A program made the translations under genes and the position numbers. The notes under the pieces were generated by a model that was not told the DNA's origin, searched no databases, and saw nothing but the letters and a program-made list of their open reading frames with translations. From Thiogranum sp. (lineage in GTDB: Bacteria > Pseudomonadota > Gammaproteobacteria > DSM-19610), in contig JAGFJP010000072.1 in NCBI GenBank assembly GCA_024102665.1, forward strand, positions 1 to 33,227: 33,227 bases of DNA, given 5' to 3'. This document shows, piece after piece, positions 14,923 to 23,005 of this stretch (position 1 is its first letter; every line of letters begins with the position of its first letter).

Positions 14923-16251
14923 TCAGGGCGTGAACTGTTCGATGACCAGGTCGCCGTTCGCATCGAACGAGTAACGCTCACCCTTCTCGGTGCCGGTCAG
15001 CGCCGAGAAGCCGCCGTCGACGTAAATCTGCCGGCCTTCAGGACTCAACAGAAAATCGACCCACTGGCGCGCCAGGCGCCGGTGCTTTCTGTCCATGGTC
15101 GCCAGGAACGCAACCGAATAGACAACCGGGATATTGACAGCATCGGGCGGCTGGAAACCGCTCACGGCGTCGCCATTGTTCACCGCCAGCTGCAATTCGG
15201 ACACCCATACCGGGCCCACGTCGGATTGCCCTGCCAGAATACGGGCCGGCGTTTCCACATGGTGCACGCGCGTCTCATGCGTGTTGGCCTTGTTCAGCAC
15301 CGCGAACTCGCACAGGCGCAGCGTGCCGTCGGCAATCGTGGCATGACCCGTGTAATGGCAAGCGGCGTTGGTGGCCAGATTGAAGTTGGTGGTGATGCCT
15401 TCTTCGATGGTGCGGGTTTCGGCCGGTGAGCCGGCTTGCGGGGTCGCGACCGCCGCCAGCCAGGTGTCGAGCTGGGCGACGTCGGCCGCGCTGCCGTTGA
15501 GCCGCGTGTACTCGTCCATGCGCTGGTACATGGCGTTGATGCCGGTGTGAATACCTTCGTTGATGTGGTCGACCTGGGACACGCGGATCACCGGATCAAG
15601 CAGGTCCAGCGTGGCATCGACGGTCGCATCAGCGCCGACGCCTATCGCGGCGCTGTTGGCGGCGTCTGTCATCAGGGTCAGCTGGTTGCGTATATAAGGC
15701 ACGGCCTGCTTGACGAAGCCGTTACGCGCCAGGTCCCGCATCAGGTTGTAGTTGGTGCTGGTGAACACATCGAAGTTGACCTGGATGCTGGTCGGCAGAA
15801 AGTTGCGGTCGTCCTCGTTGCCGAGCAACATGCAGCCGCTCTTGATCTGGTCGCGTTCCTGGCCCGGCGGTATCAGTTCGATGAAATAGTCGGCGCCTTT
15901 TTTTTGCAGGCCTTCCAGTGTCCTGGGCTGATGACCGATGGCGGCAACATCGATGTCTTCGCCCATCGCAGCGCGGTGTTCATTGAACGCCTGCATGAAA
16001 TGATCGAATACCACCCACTGATTCCCGGCCATCGCCAGGTTCAGGTTACTGGTGAGTGGATTGCCGTGGAACTCGGTGGCGCGATCCGCAGGCAACTCGG
16101 CGCAATTGCCCTGCAGCACGTAGCGCTTGCTGTTGTTACGGCTGTCGTGGTCAAAATCGTGATCAGCGCCGCCGAGCGCAGCCGTCGAGCATGCCGCAAT
16201 CATCAGGCCGCCTGCGGTGGCCAGCATGGATGGTTTCTTGAAATCGAACAT
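14923..16251 (-). CDS. Substrate-binding lipoprotein, type-2 periplasmic-binding fold
   Basis: The 442-aa protein starts with a lipoprotein-type signal, with an IAAC lipobox within residues 1-21. The mature part resembles molybdate or phosphate-type extracellular solute-binding proteins. Segments such as MAGNQWVVFDHFMQAF, HVETPARILAGQSDVGPVW and AVNIPVVYSVAFLA match the ModA-like pattern, and a C-terminal WVDFLLSPEGRQIYV block is typical of these folds. A very strong AGGAGGTGAC ribosome site precedes the ATG, so high expression is expected. No ABC permease or ATPase gene is adjacent. It lies downstream of a TtrR/TtrS-like pair and behind a 24-bp palindrome, and ends in a clean terminator. The likely role is ligand capture, possibly feeding the sensor kinase; the ligand is unknown. 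Confidence 0.82.
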   Translation of the reverse strand: MFDFKKPSMLATAGGLMIAACSTAALGGADHDFDHDSRNNSKRYVLQGNCAELPADRATEFHGNPLTSNLNLAMAGNQWVVFDHFMQAFNEHRAAMGEDIDVAAIGHQPRTLEGLQKKGADYFIELIPPGQERDQIKSGCMLLGNEDDRNFLPTSIQVNFDVFTSTNYNLMRDLARNGFVKQAVPYIRNQLTLMTDAANSAAIGVGADATVDATLDLLDPVIRVSQVDHINEGIHTGINAMYQRMDEYTRLNGSAADVAQLDTWLAAVATPQAGSPAETRTIEEGITTNFNLATNAACHYTGHATIADGTLRLCEFAVLNKANTHETRVHHVETPARILAGQSDVGPVWVSELQLAVNNGDAVSGFQPPDAVNIPVVYSVAFLATMDRKHRRLARQWVDFLLSPEGRQIYVDGGFSALTGTEKGERYSFDANGDLVIEQFTP

Positions 16252-16338
16252 GTCACCTCCTCCCTTGTTGTTTGCAGGTACTACGCGGCGGAGTCTAGGA
16301 CAGGCGCGACCGTTGCGTAATCAGCAATCACCCCCGCT

Positions 16339-16362
16339 CGACCCAGGGTTAACCCCAGGTCG
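16339..16362. promoter_or_regulatory. 24-bp palindrome, candidate operator
   Basis: A near-perfect inverted repeat centred on GGGTTAACCC, with outer arms CGACC and GGTCG, lies 6 bp past the response-regulator stop and about 90-110 bp upstream of the lipoprotein ATG. No T-tract follows on the minus strand, so it does not look like a terminator. The distance fits a regulator site for the lipoprotein promoter. Confidence 0.45.
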
Positions 16363-16368
16363 GGCGGT

Positions 16369-16974
16369 TCAGTCCAGGCCGGCGATCAGCGCCAGGCGCA
16401 CCAGTTCGGTCGGTGAAGTGGCTTTCATTTTCGCCATCAGGTTGGCGCGGTGCAGTTCGACAGTCTTGATGCTGATACCGAGTTCACTGGCAATTGCCTT
16501 GTTCTGCATGGAATCGAGCACCATGCGCATCACTTCCCGTTCGCGCCGGGTCAGGCGCCCGGCGCGAATTCTGATTTCGTCGATCCTTTCCCGGTTCCTG
16601 CGGTTATCCAGGTCGTAGGCCAGCGCGCTCTGGACACGCTCGAGTATCAACGCGTCGTTGTAGGGCTTCTCGATGAAATCCCAGGCGCCCGCCTTCATGG
16701 CTCTCACCGCCATGCCGACGTCGGCATGTCCCGTGACAATGATCACCGGCAAAGTGGCGCCGAGTTCGCCGAGACGCGCGTGAAGCTCCATGCCGTTGAC
16801 GTCGGGCATGCGCACATCGAGCAACACGCAGCCTGACATCGCGGGATCGAACTGTTCCAGAAACGCGAGCCCGCCTTCGAACTCGCGCACCGGCAGGCGC
16901 GCTGACTCGATCAGCCATTTCAGCGATTCGCGCGCCATCCGGTCATCGTCGATGATGTATATCGCCTGCTGCAC
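16369..16974 (-). CDS. TtrR/FixJ-family response regulator
   Basis: This is a 201-aa protein. The receiver domain starts IYIIDDDRMARESLKWL, with the phosphoacceptor Asp in CVLLDVRMPDVNG (near residue 54) and the Lys in DFIEKPYND. A LuxR-type helix-turn-helix follows: LTRREREVMRMV, then ELGISIKTVELHRANLMAKM. The start is a GTG at 16974, one base after the sensor-kinase stop, so the pair is an operon. FixJ/TtrR regulators activate promoters after phosphorylation by their kinase. The obvious nearby target is the lipoprotein gene downstream. Confidence 0.92.
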   Translation of the reverse strand: MQQAIYIIDDDRMARESLKWLIESARLPVREFEGGLAFLEQFDPAMSGCVLLDVRMPDVNGMELHARLGELGATLPVIIVTGHADVGMAVRAMKAGAWDFIEKPYNDALILERVQSALAYDLDNRRNRERIDEIRIRAGRLTRREREVMRMVLDSMQNKAIASELGISIKTVELHRANLMAKMKATSPTELVRLALIAGLD

Positions 16975-16975
16975 C

Positions 16976-19378
16976 TCAGGTTCCCTCCGCCACCGGCAGC
17001 CGGAAGGAAAATTCCGCGCCGCCACCCTCGAGCGTGCGTGCGGCGATATGTCCGCGATGCGATTCAATGATGGAACGGCTGATCGACAGGCCTATGCCGA
17101 CGCCGTCGGTCTTGGTGGTGTAGAACGCATCGAAGATCCGCGCCAGCGCCGCCTGGGGAATACCCTCTCCGGTATCGGTAGCGGTGACCCTGATGCTGCC
17201 GCCCTCGCGCCGCGTGGCAACGATCAGGCGGCGCTGCCCGCGCTTTGTGCCTTCCATGGCGTCGATGCCGTTGCGCAGAAAGTTGAGGATCACCTGTTCC
17301 AGCTGAATCAAACTGCCCTCCACCAGCGGCAGGTCATCGGCGAGATCGAGTTCGATCGCCACGTCGTGGCGACGTGCCTCGACGCCGACCAGCGCCGTGA
17401 CATTTCGTACCGCGCTGTTGAGATTCACCGCGCTGCGTCGCGCATCGCCTTTCTGCACAAACTCCCTTATATGCCGGATGATATCCGCGGCCATCTTCGC
17501 GCCTTCCACAGCGCGCTCCATACCTTCCATCAGCTTGCGCCGGTCCATGATGCCGTCGCGCAGAAGGCGCAGGCAGCCACTGCTGTAATTGATGGTGCCG
17601 GTCAGCGGCTGATTGAGTTCGTGCGCCAGGCTCGCAGCCATTTCGCCGACGGTGCTGATACGCGATACGCGCGCCAGCTCGCTCCGATGCTGCTGTTCGG
17701 ACTCCCAGGCGACCTGCCGCTCCAGCTCGTCGCCGATCCACTGCGCCATCACCTTCAGCAGGTCGTGGTCCCACTGGCTGAATACGCCGGCGCGCGCCCC
17801 GCGGCCTGCGAACTCCAGCGTGCAGTGCACACGGCCCTCGACCAGCACCGCAGCGCCCAGATAACTCCTCCAGCCGCGCTCCACGCACTGCGTCTCGGCC
17901 AGCGTGCTGGCGGCAAGATCGGGAATATCCAGCGGCTCCCCGCCGCGCGCCACCAGCAGCGCCGCGCATTGCCTGCTGATCGGACCCGTTTGCAGAACCG
18001 CGCGCCGCTCGCCCGAAATCCTGCACACGTTCTGCCGGTCATTTTCGAGGCTCGCCAGCACACCGACCGGCAGACCGTAATAGGCGCGCCCGGTATCCAG
18101 CAGGCGCATCAGTTTTTCATCGTGCGACAACTCCGGCGCGCTGGTGATGCGCACCAGCTCGCGCAGGGCAACACGACTTTTCTCCAGCGCCAGGTTGGTC
18201 GCCTGCAGGTCATCCGTGCGTCTGGCCACCTGCTCTTCGAGGGTATCACGGTACCTGGCCAATGCCTGCTGCGAACGTTTGTGCTGGCGGATTTTATCGC
18301 GCAGGTTGCGCTCGGTCTCTTTCAGCCGGTGGTTGGTGCGCGACACGTAGCCGCTGATCAACAGCAGCGACAGCAACACTGTGCCTGCGCCCGCCAGCCA
18401 GTAAGCGTAACGTTTCGCCATGGCGGCGAGCGATGCTCCGCGCAGCGCTTCGTAGGGCCCGATCTTCAGTTCTTCCATCAGCGCGTGCACGGGAGAGTAA
18501 TCCAGCGGCACTGTCCAGCCGGCGCTGTGCGCCGCCTTCGCCGCCGGGTGATTTTCCGGCATCGACAACAGCGCCCGGGCAACCTGTGTCGCCAGTTCGC
18601 GTGCGGTTGTCCTCAGGGTTGCGAACGGCCACTCGGGGTACAGGCGCGTGCTCACCGGGAACGGCGTACCCTGGTCGGACTGCGGATTCAGCACCCGCAG
18701 CGATGCGGGCTGCACACGCCCCGCCTCGACCATGCGCGCCAGGGTCTCGGCGCGCACCGTGGCCGCGTCGACCCGGCCGCTGTGCACCGCCGCAACGATT
18801 TCGTCCTGTGGAAAACCCGAAAACGCCAGAGACTTCAGATCGCGGAACGGATCGATACCCTGGCTTTTCAGCTCACGCCATGCCATCTGAAAGCCGCCGA
18901 ACGCATCGGCGCTCACCGCCATGAAGGATTTCCCCCTGAGGTCTGCCAGCGTCTTTATCCGCGCATCATCCGCGCGCGCCACAATCACGGCGCCGTAACG
19001 CACCCGCGTTTGCCGGCCTTCCCGTGTCTGCAGCGTGGCGATCCGGGAAACGCCGAAACGCGTTTCCAGTTCGACGTAATTTCCGGGGTTGGTCAGTGTG
19101 AAGTGAATACGGTCCTCTTCGATGGCCGCCGCCATTTCATCCAGGTCCACGGGTACGATTTCGAAGCGATAGCCCGGCACCGCAGCGGATAGATAGTCAG
19201 CGGTCGGCGACCAGCGCCGCATGGCGTGCGCCTCGCCGCGGTAGGCCAGCACACCGATGCGCACCTGTTCAATTGCAGACGGCGCGGGGGCCGGGCCGGC
19301 CGCCGGCGCGCCGTGCAACGACACCAGGATCACGAACGCCGGCCAGAGACGGGGCCAGAGGCGGATGGCTGCAGACAT
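16976..19378 (-). CDS. TtrS-like sensor histidine kinase with PhnD-type periplasmic domain
   Basis: The 800-aa protein has a signal peptide (MSAAIRLWPRLWPAFVILVS) and a periplasmic PhnD-like binding domain at about 35-300 (VRIGVLAYRGEAHAM, LTNPGNYVELETRFG, ALLSMPENHPAAKAA). A membrane segment lies near 322-345 (WLAGAGTVLLSLLLISGY). A coiled coil, a GAF-like domain near 405-540, an H-box LAHELNQPLTGTINYSSG (His near 585) and a HATPase domain with ILNFLRNGIDAM and DTGEGIPQAALARIFDAF follow. This is the domain order of the tetrathionate sensor TtrS. No ttrABC genes are in view, so the ligand may differ. The ATG at 19378 was preferred to a TTG at 19390. It is translated together with the response regulator. 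Confidence 0.9.
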   Translation of the reverse strand: MSAAIRLWPRLWPAFVILVSLHGAPAAGPAPAPSAIEQVRIGVLAYRGEAHAMRRWSPTADYLSAAVPGYRFEIVPVDLDEMAAAIEEDRIHFTLTNPGNYVELETRFGVSRIATLQTREGRQTRVRYGAVIVARADDARIKTLADLRGKSFMAVSADAFGGFQMAWRELKSQGIDPFRDLKSLAFSGFPQDEIVAAVHSGRVDAATVRAETLARMVEAGRVQPASLRVLNPQSDQGTPFPVSTRLYPEWPFATLRTTARELATQVARALLSMPENHPAAKAAHSAGWTVPLDYSPVHALMEELKIGPYEALRGASLAAMAKRYAYWLAGAGTVLLSLLLISGYVSRTNHRLKETERNLRDKIRQHKRSQQALARYRDTLEEQVARRTDDLQATNLALEKSRVALRELVRITSAPELSHDEKLMRLLDTGRAYYGLPVGVLASLENDRQNVCRISGERRAVLQTGPISRQCAALLVARGGEPLDIPDLAASTLAETQCVERGWRSYLGAAVLVEGRVHCTLEFAGRGARAGVFSQWDHDLLKVMAQWIGDELERQVAWESEQQHRSELARVSRISTVGEMAASLAHELNQPLTGTINYSSGCLRLLRDGIMDRRKLMEGMERAVEGAKMAADIIRHIREFVQKGDARRSAVNLNSAVRNVTALVGVEARRHDVAIELDLADDLPLVEGSLIQLEQVILNFLRNGIDAMEGTKRGQRRLIVATRREGGSIRVTATDTGEGIPQAALARIFDAFYTTKTDGVGIGLSISRSIIESHRGHIAARTLEGGGAEFSFRLPVAEGT

Positions 19379-19645
19379 GTTTGAGTTCAATTTTCGGCTG
19401 ACCCTTTATCAGATGCGCGACGCCAGCTTTCTATTCTGCTCCTGCGCGCAAAACCGAACCGCGACGCGGGAACTGCGCAACCCTCCCGCCCCGGCGCCGC
19501 ACCGACATTGTTGACAAATACAGAACAGACTATTGAGCTTTGGCGCGTTTATCCGCGTTCCGTGAACGTCTACACTGTTTTTCGCCAGATCGGAGCCTGT
19601 CCTTCCCGGGCAGGCATGATGCAACAAGTCCCGGAGGGCCTTGCC

Positions 19646-20494
19646 ATGTCGCTACGCAAAATCACGCAGCTGGTGCCCGCAATGGAAGTCACCGAAGGCG
19701 CCGGCGTCCACGTCTACCGCACCATAGGCACCCCGGCGCGGCGCAATCTCGACCCCTTTCTGATGCTGGACCAGTTCAGCACCGACAACCCGGACGATTA
19801 CATCGCCGGCTTCCCGGAACATCCGCACCGCGGCTTCAACACCTTTACCTATATGCTCGACGGTCACATGCAGCACGCCGACAGCATGGGCAACCGCGGT
19901 GATCTGGAACCCGGCGGCGCGCAATGGATGAAAGCCGGCAGCGGGGTGATTCATTCCGAAATGCCGCAACAGATCAGCGGTCGCATGCGCGGCTTCCAGT
20001 TGTGGATCAATCTGCCGGCGGCAAAGAAAATGACGGCGCCCGCCTACCAGGACATCCGCGCGGCAGAGATTCCGGAGGTGACTGATGATCAATCGCGGGT
20101 GCGGGTGCTGGTTGGCACTTATGGTGGCAAAACCGGCCCGGTGTCCGACACCGACACCCGGGTCGAGTACCTCGACGTAACGCTGCCACCGGACCAGTCC
20201 TTCAACCACGAGACAGCGCCGCAACACACGGTATTCATTCTTCTGTTCGAGGGCACGGCCGCGGTTGCCGACACGCCGGTGCCAGCACAACACCTCGCGG
20301 TGCTGGGCAAGGGCGACCGGCTGACGTTACAGGCCGGAGAGGAAGGCGCGCGCTTTCTGCTGGTGTCCGGCCGGCCCATCGGCGAGCCGATCGTGCAGTA
20401 TGGACCCTTCGTCATGAATACGCGCGCCGAAATCGAGCAGGCCATAGCCGACTATCGCGACGGCCGCCTGGTGCAGGACGTGTCGCCGGGCTAG
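19646..20494 (+). CDS. Pirin family protein
   Basis: The 282-aa protein shows the pirin bicupin pattern: LDPFLMLDQF, FPEHPHRGFNTFTYMLDG and GDLEPGGAQWMKAGSGVIHSE supply the His and Glu residues that normally bind metal, followed by the second cupin and a typical C-terminal GEPIVQYGPFVMNT block. Pirins bind iron or other metals; some act as quercetinases or redox-linked cofactors. The ATG at 19646 has a CCGGAGG site 8 bp upstream. Upstream in-frame ATGs lack this and would add residues foreign to the family. It converges with the CNNM gene, with a 1-bp gap between stops. Confidence 0.93.
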   Translation: MSLRKITQLVPAMEVTEGAGVHVYRTIGTPARRNLDPFLMLDQFSTDNPDDYIAGFPEHPHRGFNTFTYMLDGHMQHADSMGNRGDLEPGGAQWMKAGSGVIHSEMPQQISGRMRGFQLWINLPAAKKMTAPAYQDIRAAEIPEVTDDQSRVRVLVGTYGGKTGPVSDTDTRVEYLDVTLPPDQSFNHETAPQHTVFILLFEGTAAVADTPVPAQHLAVLGKGDRLTLQAGEEGARFLLVSGRPIGEPIVQYGPFVMNTRAEIEQAIADYRDGRLVQDVSPG

Positions 20495-20495
20495 T

Positions 20496-21557
20496 TCAGG
20501 CCGGCGGCGGTTCGTCGACTTCCAGGCCCATGTCCCTCAGTCGTTTGCGGGCGAGTCGACGGGCGAGTTCACGCATGTCGGGCGTGGCATCGCCCTCGTC
20601 GACGATCTCCAGTCCCAGCAGGGTTTCGAGCACATCCTCGAGCGTGACAATACCCTCGACACTGCCGTACTCGTCGACCACCATCATGATGTGCGAGCGA
20701 TGGTGCAGCAGTTGTTCGAATGCGCGTGACAGGGATGTCGTTTCCGGCAGGGCCGGCAGCTCCCTGCGGTAGGTGGCAAGCGGCGTATCGACATTACCGC
20801 GCGCCTGCGCCAGCAGCAGATCGCCGCGCAACACGAAGCCGTTCAGTTCACCCGGATCGTCGCTGTAAACAGGAATACGCGAAAAACGCTGGCTGCCGTA
20901 TTTCCAGAAAAACTCTTCCACAGTCAGGTCTTCGGCAAGCGCGAACATGACTGTGCGCGGCGTCATCACATCCTCTACGCGGGTTTCGCGCAGCCGCAGC
21001 AGGTTTTTCAGAATCTCGGTCTCCTGCCGATCGAGCTGCCCTTCCGCGGCGCTGAGTTCCGCCATCGCCGCCAGCTCTTCGCGATTGAAGCCGGTCAGCT
21101 TCGGACCCTCGGAAAAGCCGCGCGTGAGCGCAGCAGACAGCTTGACGAACGGCCAGAGAATCCACACCAGCCCCTTCAGTACGTACGCCGTCGCCGGCGC
21201 CAGCTGTTTCCAGTACAGCGCGCCCAGCGTCTTGGGGATGATTTCGGAAAACACCAGGATAAGCAGCGTGAGAACGCCGGAAGCGACGCCTAGCCAGGCG
21301 CTGCCAAACACATTTGCCGCCTGCGCGCCGGCGCCGGCGGCGCCGACGGTGTGAGCGACCGTGTTAAGCGTCAGTATCGCTGCCAGAGGGCTGTTGATGT
21401 CCTGCTTGAGTTGCGCCAACAGTTCGCCCGCGCGCCGGCCTTGCTGCTGCATCAGCGTGATGTGCGGTGTCGAGACACTCAGGAGCACCGCTTCGGCGAT
21501 CGAGCACAGGAAAGAAAAACCGAGCGCGATCATCACATAGACGAACAACAGCAGCAT
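20496..21557 (-). CDS. CNNM/CBS-domain membrane protein (HlyC/CorC family)
   Basis: This protein has about 353 aa. The N-terminal CNNM (DUF21) domain has membrane segments around residues 2-22, 57-80 and 83-110, with IAEAVLLSVSTPHI and LVFSEIIPKTLGALYW motifs. Two CBS domains follow (RLRETRVEDVMTPRTVMFAL and VVDEYGSVEGIVTLEDVLE). Members are thought to move or sense Mg2+ or Co2+. The ATG at 21557 was chosen because a GGGG-type site lies 5 bp upstream; a start at 21602 has none. The C-terminus lacks the extra CorC_HlyC domain seen in longer homologues. Divergent from the ChaN gene. Confidence 0.92.
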   Translation of the reverse strand: MLLLFVYVMIALGFSFLCSIAEAVLLSVSTPHITLMQQQGRRAGELLAQLKQDINSPLAAILTLNTVAHTVGAAGAGAQAANVFGSAWLGVASGVLTLLILVFSEIIPKTLGALYWKQLAPATAYVLKGLVWILWPFVKLSAALTRGFSEGPKLTGFNREELAAMAELSAAEGQLDRQETEILKNLLRLRETRVEDVMTPRTVMFALAEDLTVEEFFWKYGSQRFSRIPVYSDDPGELNGFVLRGDLLLAQARGNVDTPLATYRRELPALPETTSLSRAFEQLLHHRSHIMMVVDEYGSVEGIVTLEDVLETLLGLEIVDEGDATPDMRELARRLARKRLRDMGLEVDEPPPA

Positions 21558-21774
21558 GAGACCCCGGTATCTGAACACGCCGCAAAGCGTTGCGGCCATC
21601 AAAGCATAACACGAAGCACTCCAGCCGCTGGCGCACGCCGGGGAACTTGTCGCCCGCCGGCGGGACCAATGCTGTGCCGGGTGACATCGATTAACCGGTT
21701 GTTTGTCAATGGATGAAACGGACTACCCTGGAGGGCTCGGGATATTCCCGCTTTTCACGCAACGAAAACAGGTT

Positions 21775-22995
21775 ATGATCAGAAGCATGTTCACTGCATT
21801 GAAACCCGGGCCCGCCATCTCGCCGGCACAGGCACTGCGCCTGCTGGGCGTCCTGCTGTTGGCCGGTGGCTGCACGTCGGCCGATTCCTCCTCTGCGCGC
21901 GCGACGCATACGGTTGCGGCGCAATTATCCGCACCCGCGGCGGAAACGCTCGAGACCACGCCTGCCCTGGCGCTCAGCGCCGTCACCACTGTCGAGCAGA
22001 TCATCCCCGCGCTTGCCGGCAAACGCGTGGTGTTCGTGGGCGAACAGCACACGCGTTACGACCATCACCTGATGCAGCTCGAAATCATCCGCGGCCTGCA
22101 CCGCGACAACCCGCGGCTGGCGATCGGGCTGGAGATGTTCCAGCAGCCGTTTCAGCGTTATCTCGACGACTATGTCGCCGGCGCCATCAGTGAACAGGAG
22201 ATGTTGCGCGCCACCGAGTACTATCAGCGCTGGCGCATGGACTACCGTCTGTACGCGCCGATATTGCGTTACGCCCGGCAACACCGCCTGCCGCTGGTGG
22301 CGCTGAACCTGCCGGTGGAACTGACCCGCCAGGTCGGGCGTGTCGGCCTGCAGGGTCTGGACGAAGACCAGCGCGCGCAGTTGCCCGCCGACATCGACCG
22401 TTCCGACAACGCCTATGAACAGCGTCTCAGGCAGGTGTTCGATCAACACCCCAACGACAGCGGCCAGGAATTCTCGCATTTCCTCGACGTGCAGTTGTCG
22501 TGGGATGAGGGCATGGCCGAGCGTGCCGCAACTTTCCTCGAGGAAAATCCCGATCATCAGCTCGTGGTGCTGGCCGGTCAGGCCCATGTCGCCTGGGGCA
22601 GCCCGATTCCGCGACGCCTGGCGCGGCGGATAGACGTCGAAGCGGCGATTGTCCTCAACAGCTGGGACGGACCACCTGAACCCGGGCTCGCCGATTTTCT
22701 TCTGTGGCCTGCACAACAGGCCTTGCCCGAACCGGGGCGCATCGGCGCTGTGCTGGACGAACAGGACGGCGCGCTGCGGATAGACTCCTGCAGCGAAGAC
22801 AGCGCCTGCGCTGAGGTCGGCATGCAACGCGGCGACCGCATCATCGCCATCGATGATGCCAGCATCAACAGCATGGCCGATCTGCGCCTCGCGTTATGGG
22901 ACAAGCAGCCGGGGGACACGGTCACCGTCGACGTGCTGCGCAGCCGCATCCTGCTTCCATCCAGGGAATTGAGCTACGAAATCAGGCTCCGCTAA
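21775..22995 (+). CDS. ChaN-type haem/iron-related lipoprotein with C-terminal PDZ domain
   Basis: This protein has about 406 aa. The N-terminus (LLGVLLLAGGC) looks like a signal with a somewhat atypical AGGC lipobox. The core (about 75-290) is ChaN/DUF399-like: RVVFVGEQHTRYDHHLMQLE, LAIGLEMFQQPFQRYLDDYV and LVVLAGQAHVAWG, with conserved His and Glu residues proposed to bind haem or iron. A PDZ domain follows (about 320-400; EVGMQRGDRIIAIDDASIN). It is 11 bp upstream of the large M1-M28 peptidase gene, which also ends in a PDZ domain, so the two are probably co-transcribed and act in the envelope. Start chosen at 21775; 21787 is an alternative. Confidence 0.87.
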   Translation: MIRSMFTALKPGPAISPAQALRLLGVLLLAGGCTSADSSSARATHTVAAQLSAPAAETLETTPALALSAVTTVEQIIPALAGKRVVFVGEQHTRYDHHLMQLEIIRGLHRDNPRLAIGLEMFQQPFQRYLDDYVAGAISEQEMLRATEYYQRWRMDYRLYAPILRYARQHRLPLVALNLPVELTRQVGRVGLQGLDEDQRAQLPADIDRSDNAYEQRLRQVFDQHPNDSGQEFSHFLDVQLSWDEGMAERAATFLEENPDHQLVVLAGQAHVAWGSPIPRRLARRIDVEAAIVLNSWDGPPEPGLADFLLWPAQQALPEPGRIGAVLDEQDGALRIDSCSEDSACAEVGMQRGDRIIAIDDASINSMADLRLALWDKQPGDTVTVDVLRSRILLPSRELSYEIRLR

Positions 22996-23005
22996 GCTGC
23001 CGACA

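Noticed and set aside
16790-19192. An 800-aa plus-strand open frame antisense to the sensor kinase
   Set aside because: It has no domain features and lies wholly opposite the well-supported kinase.
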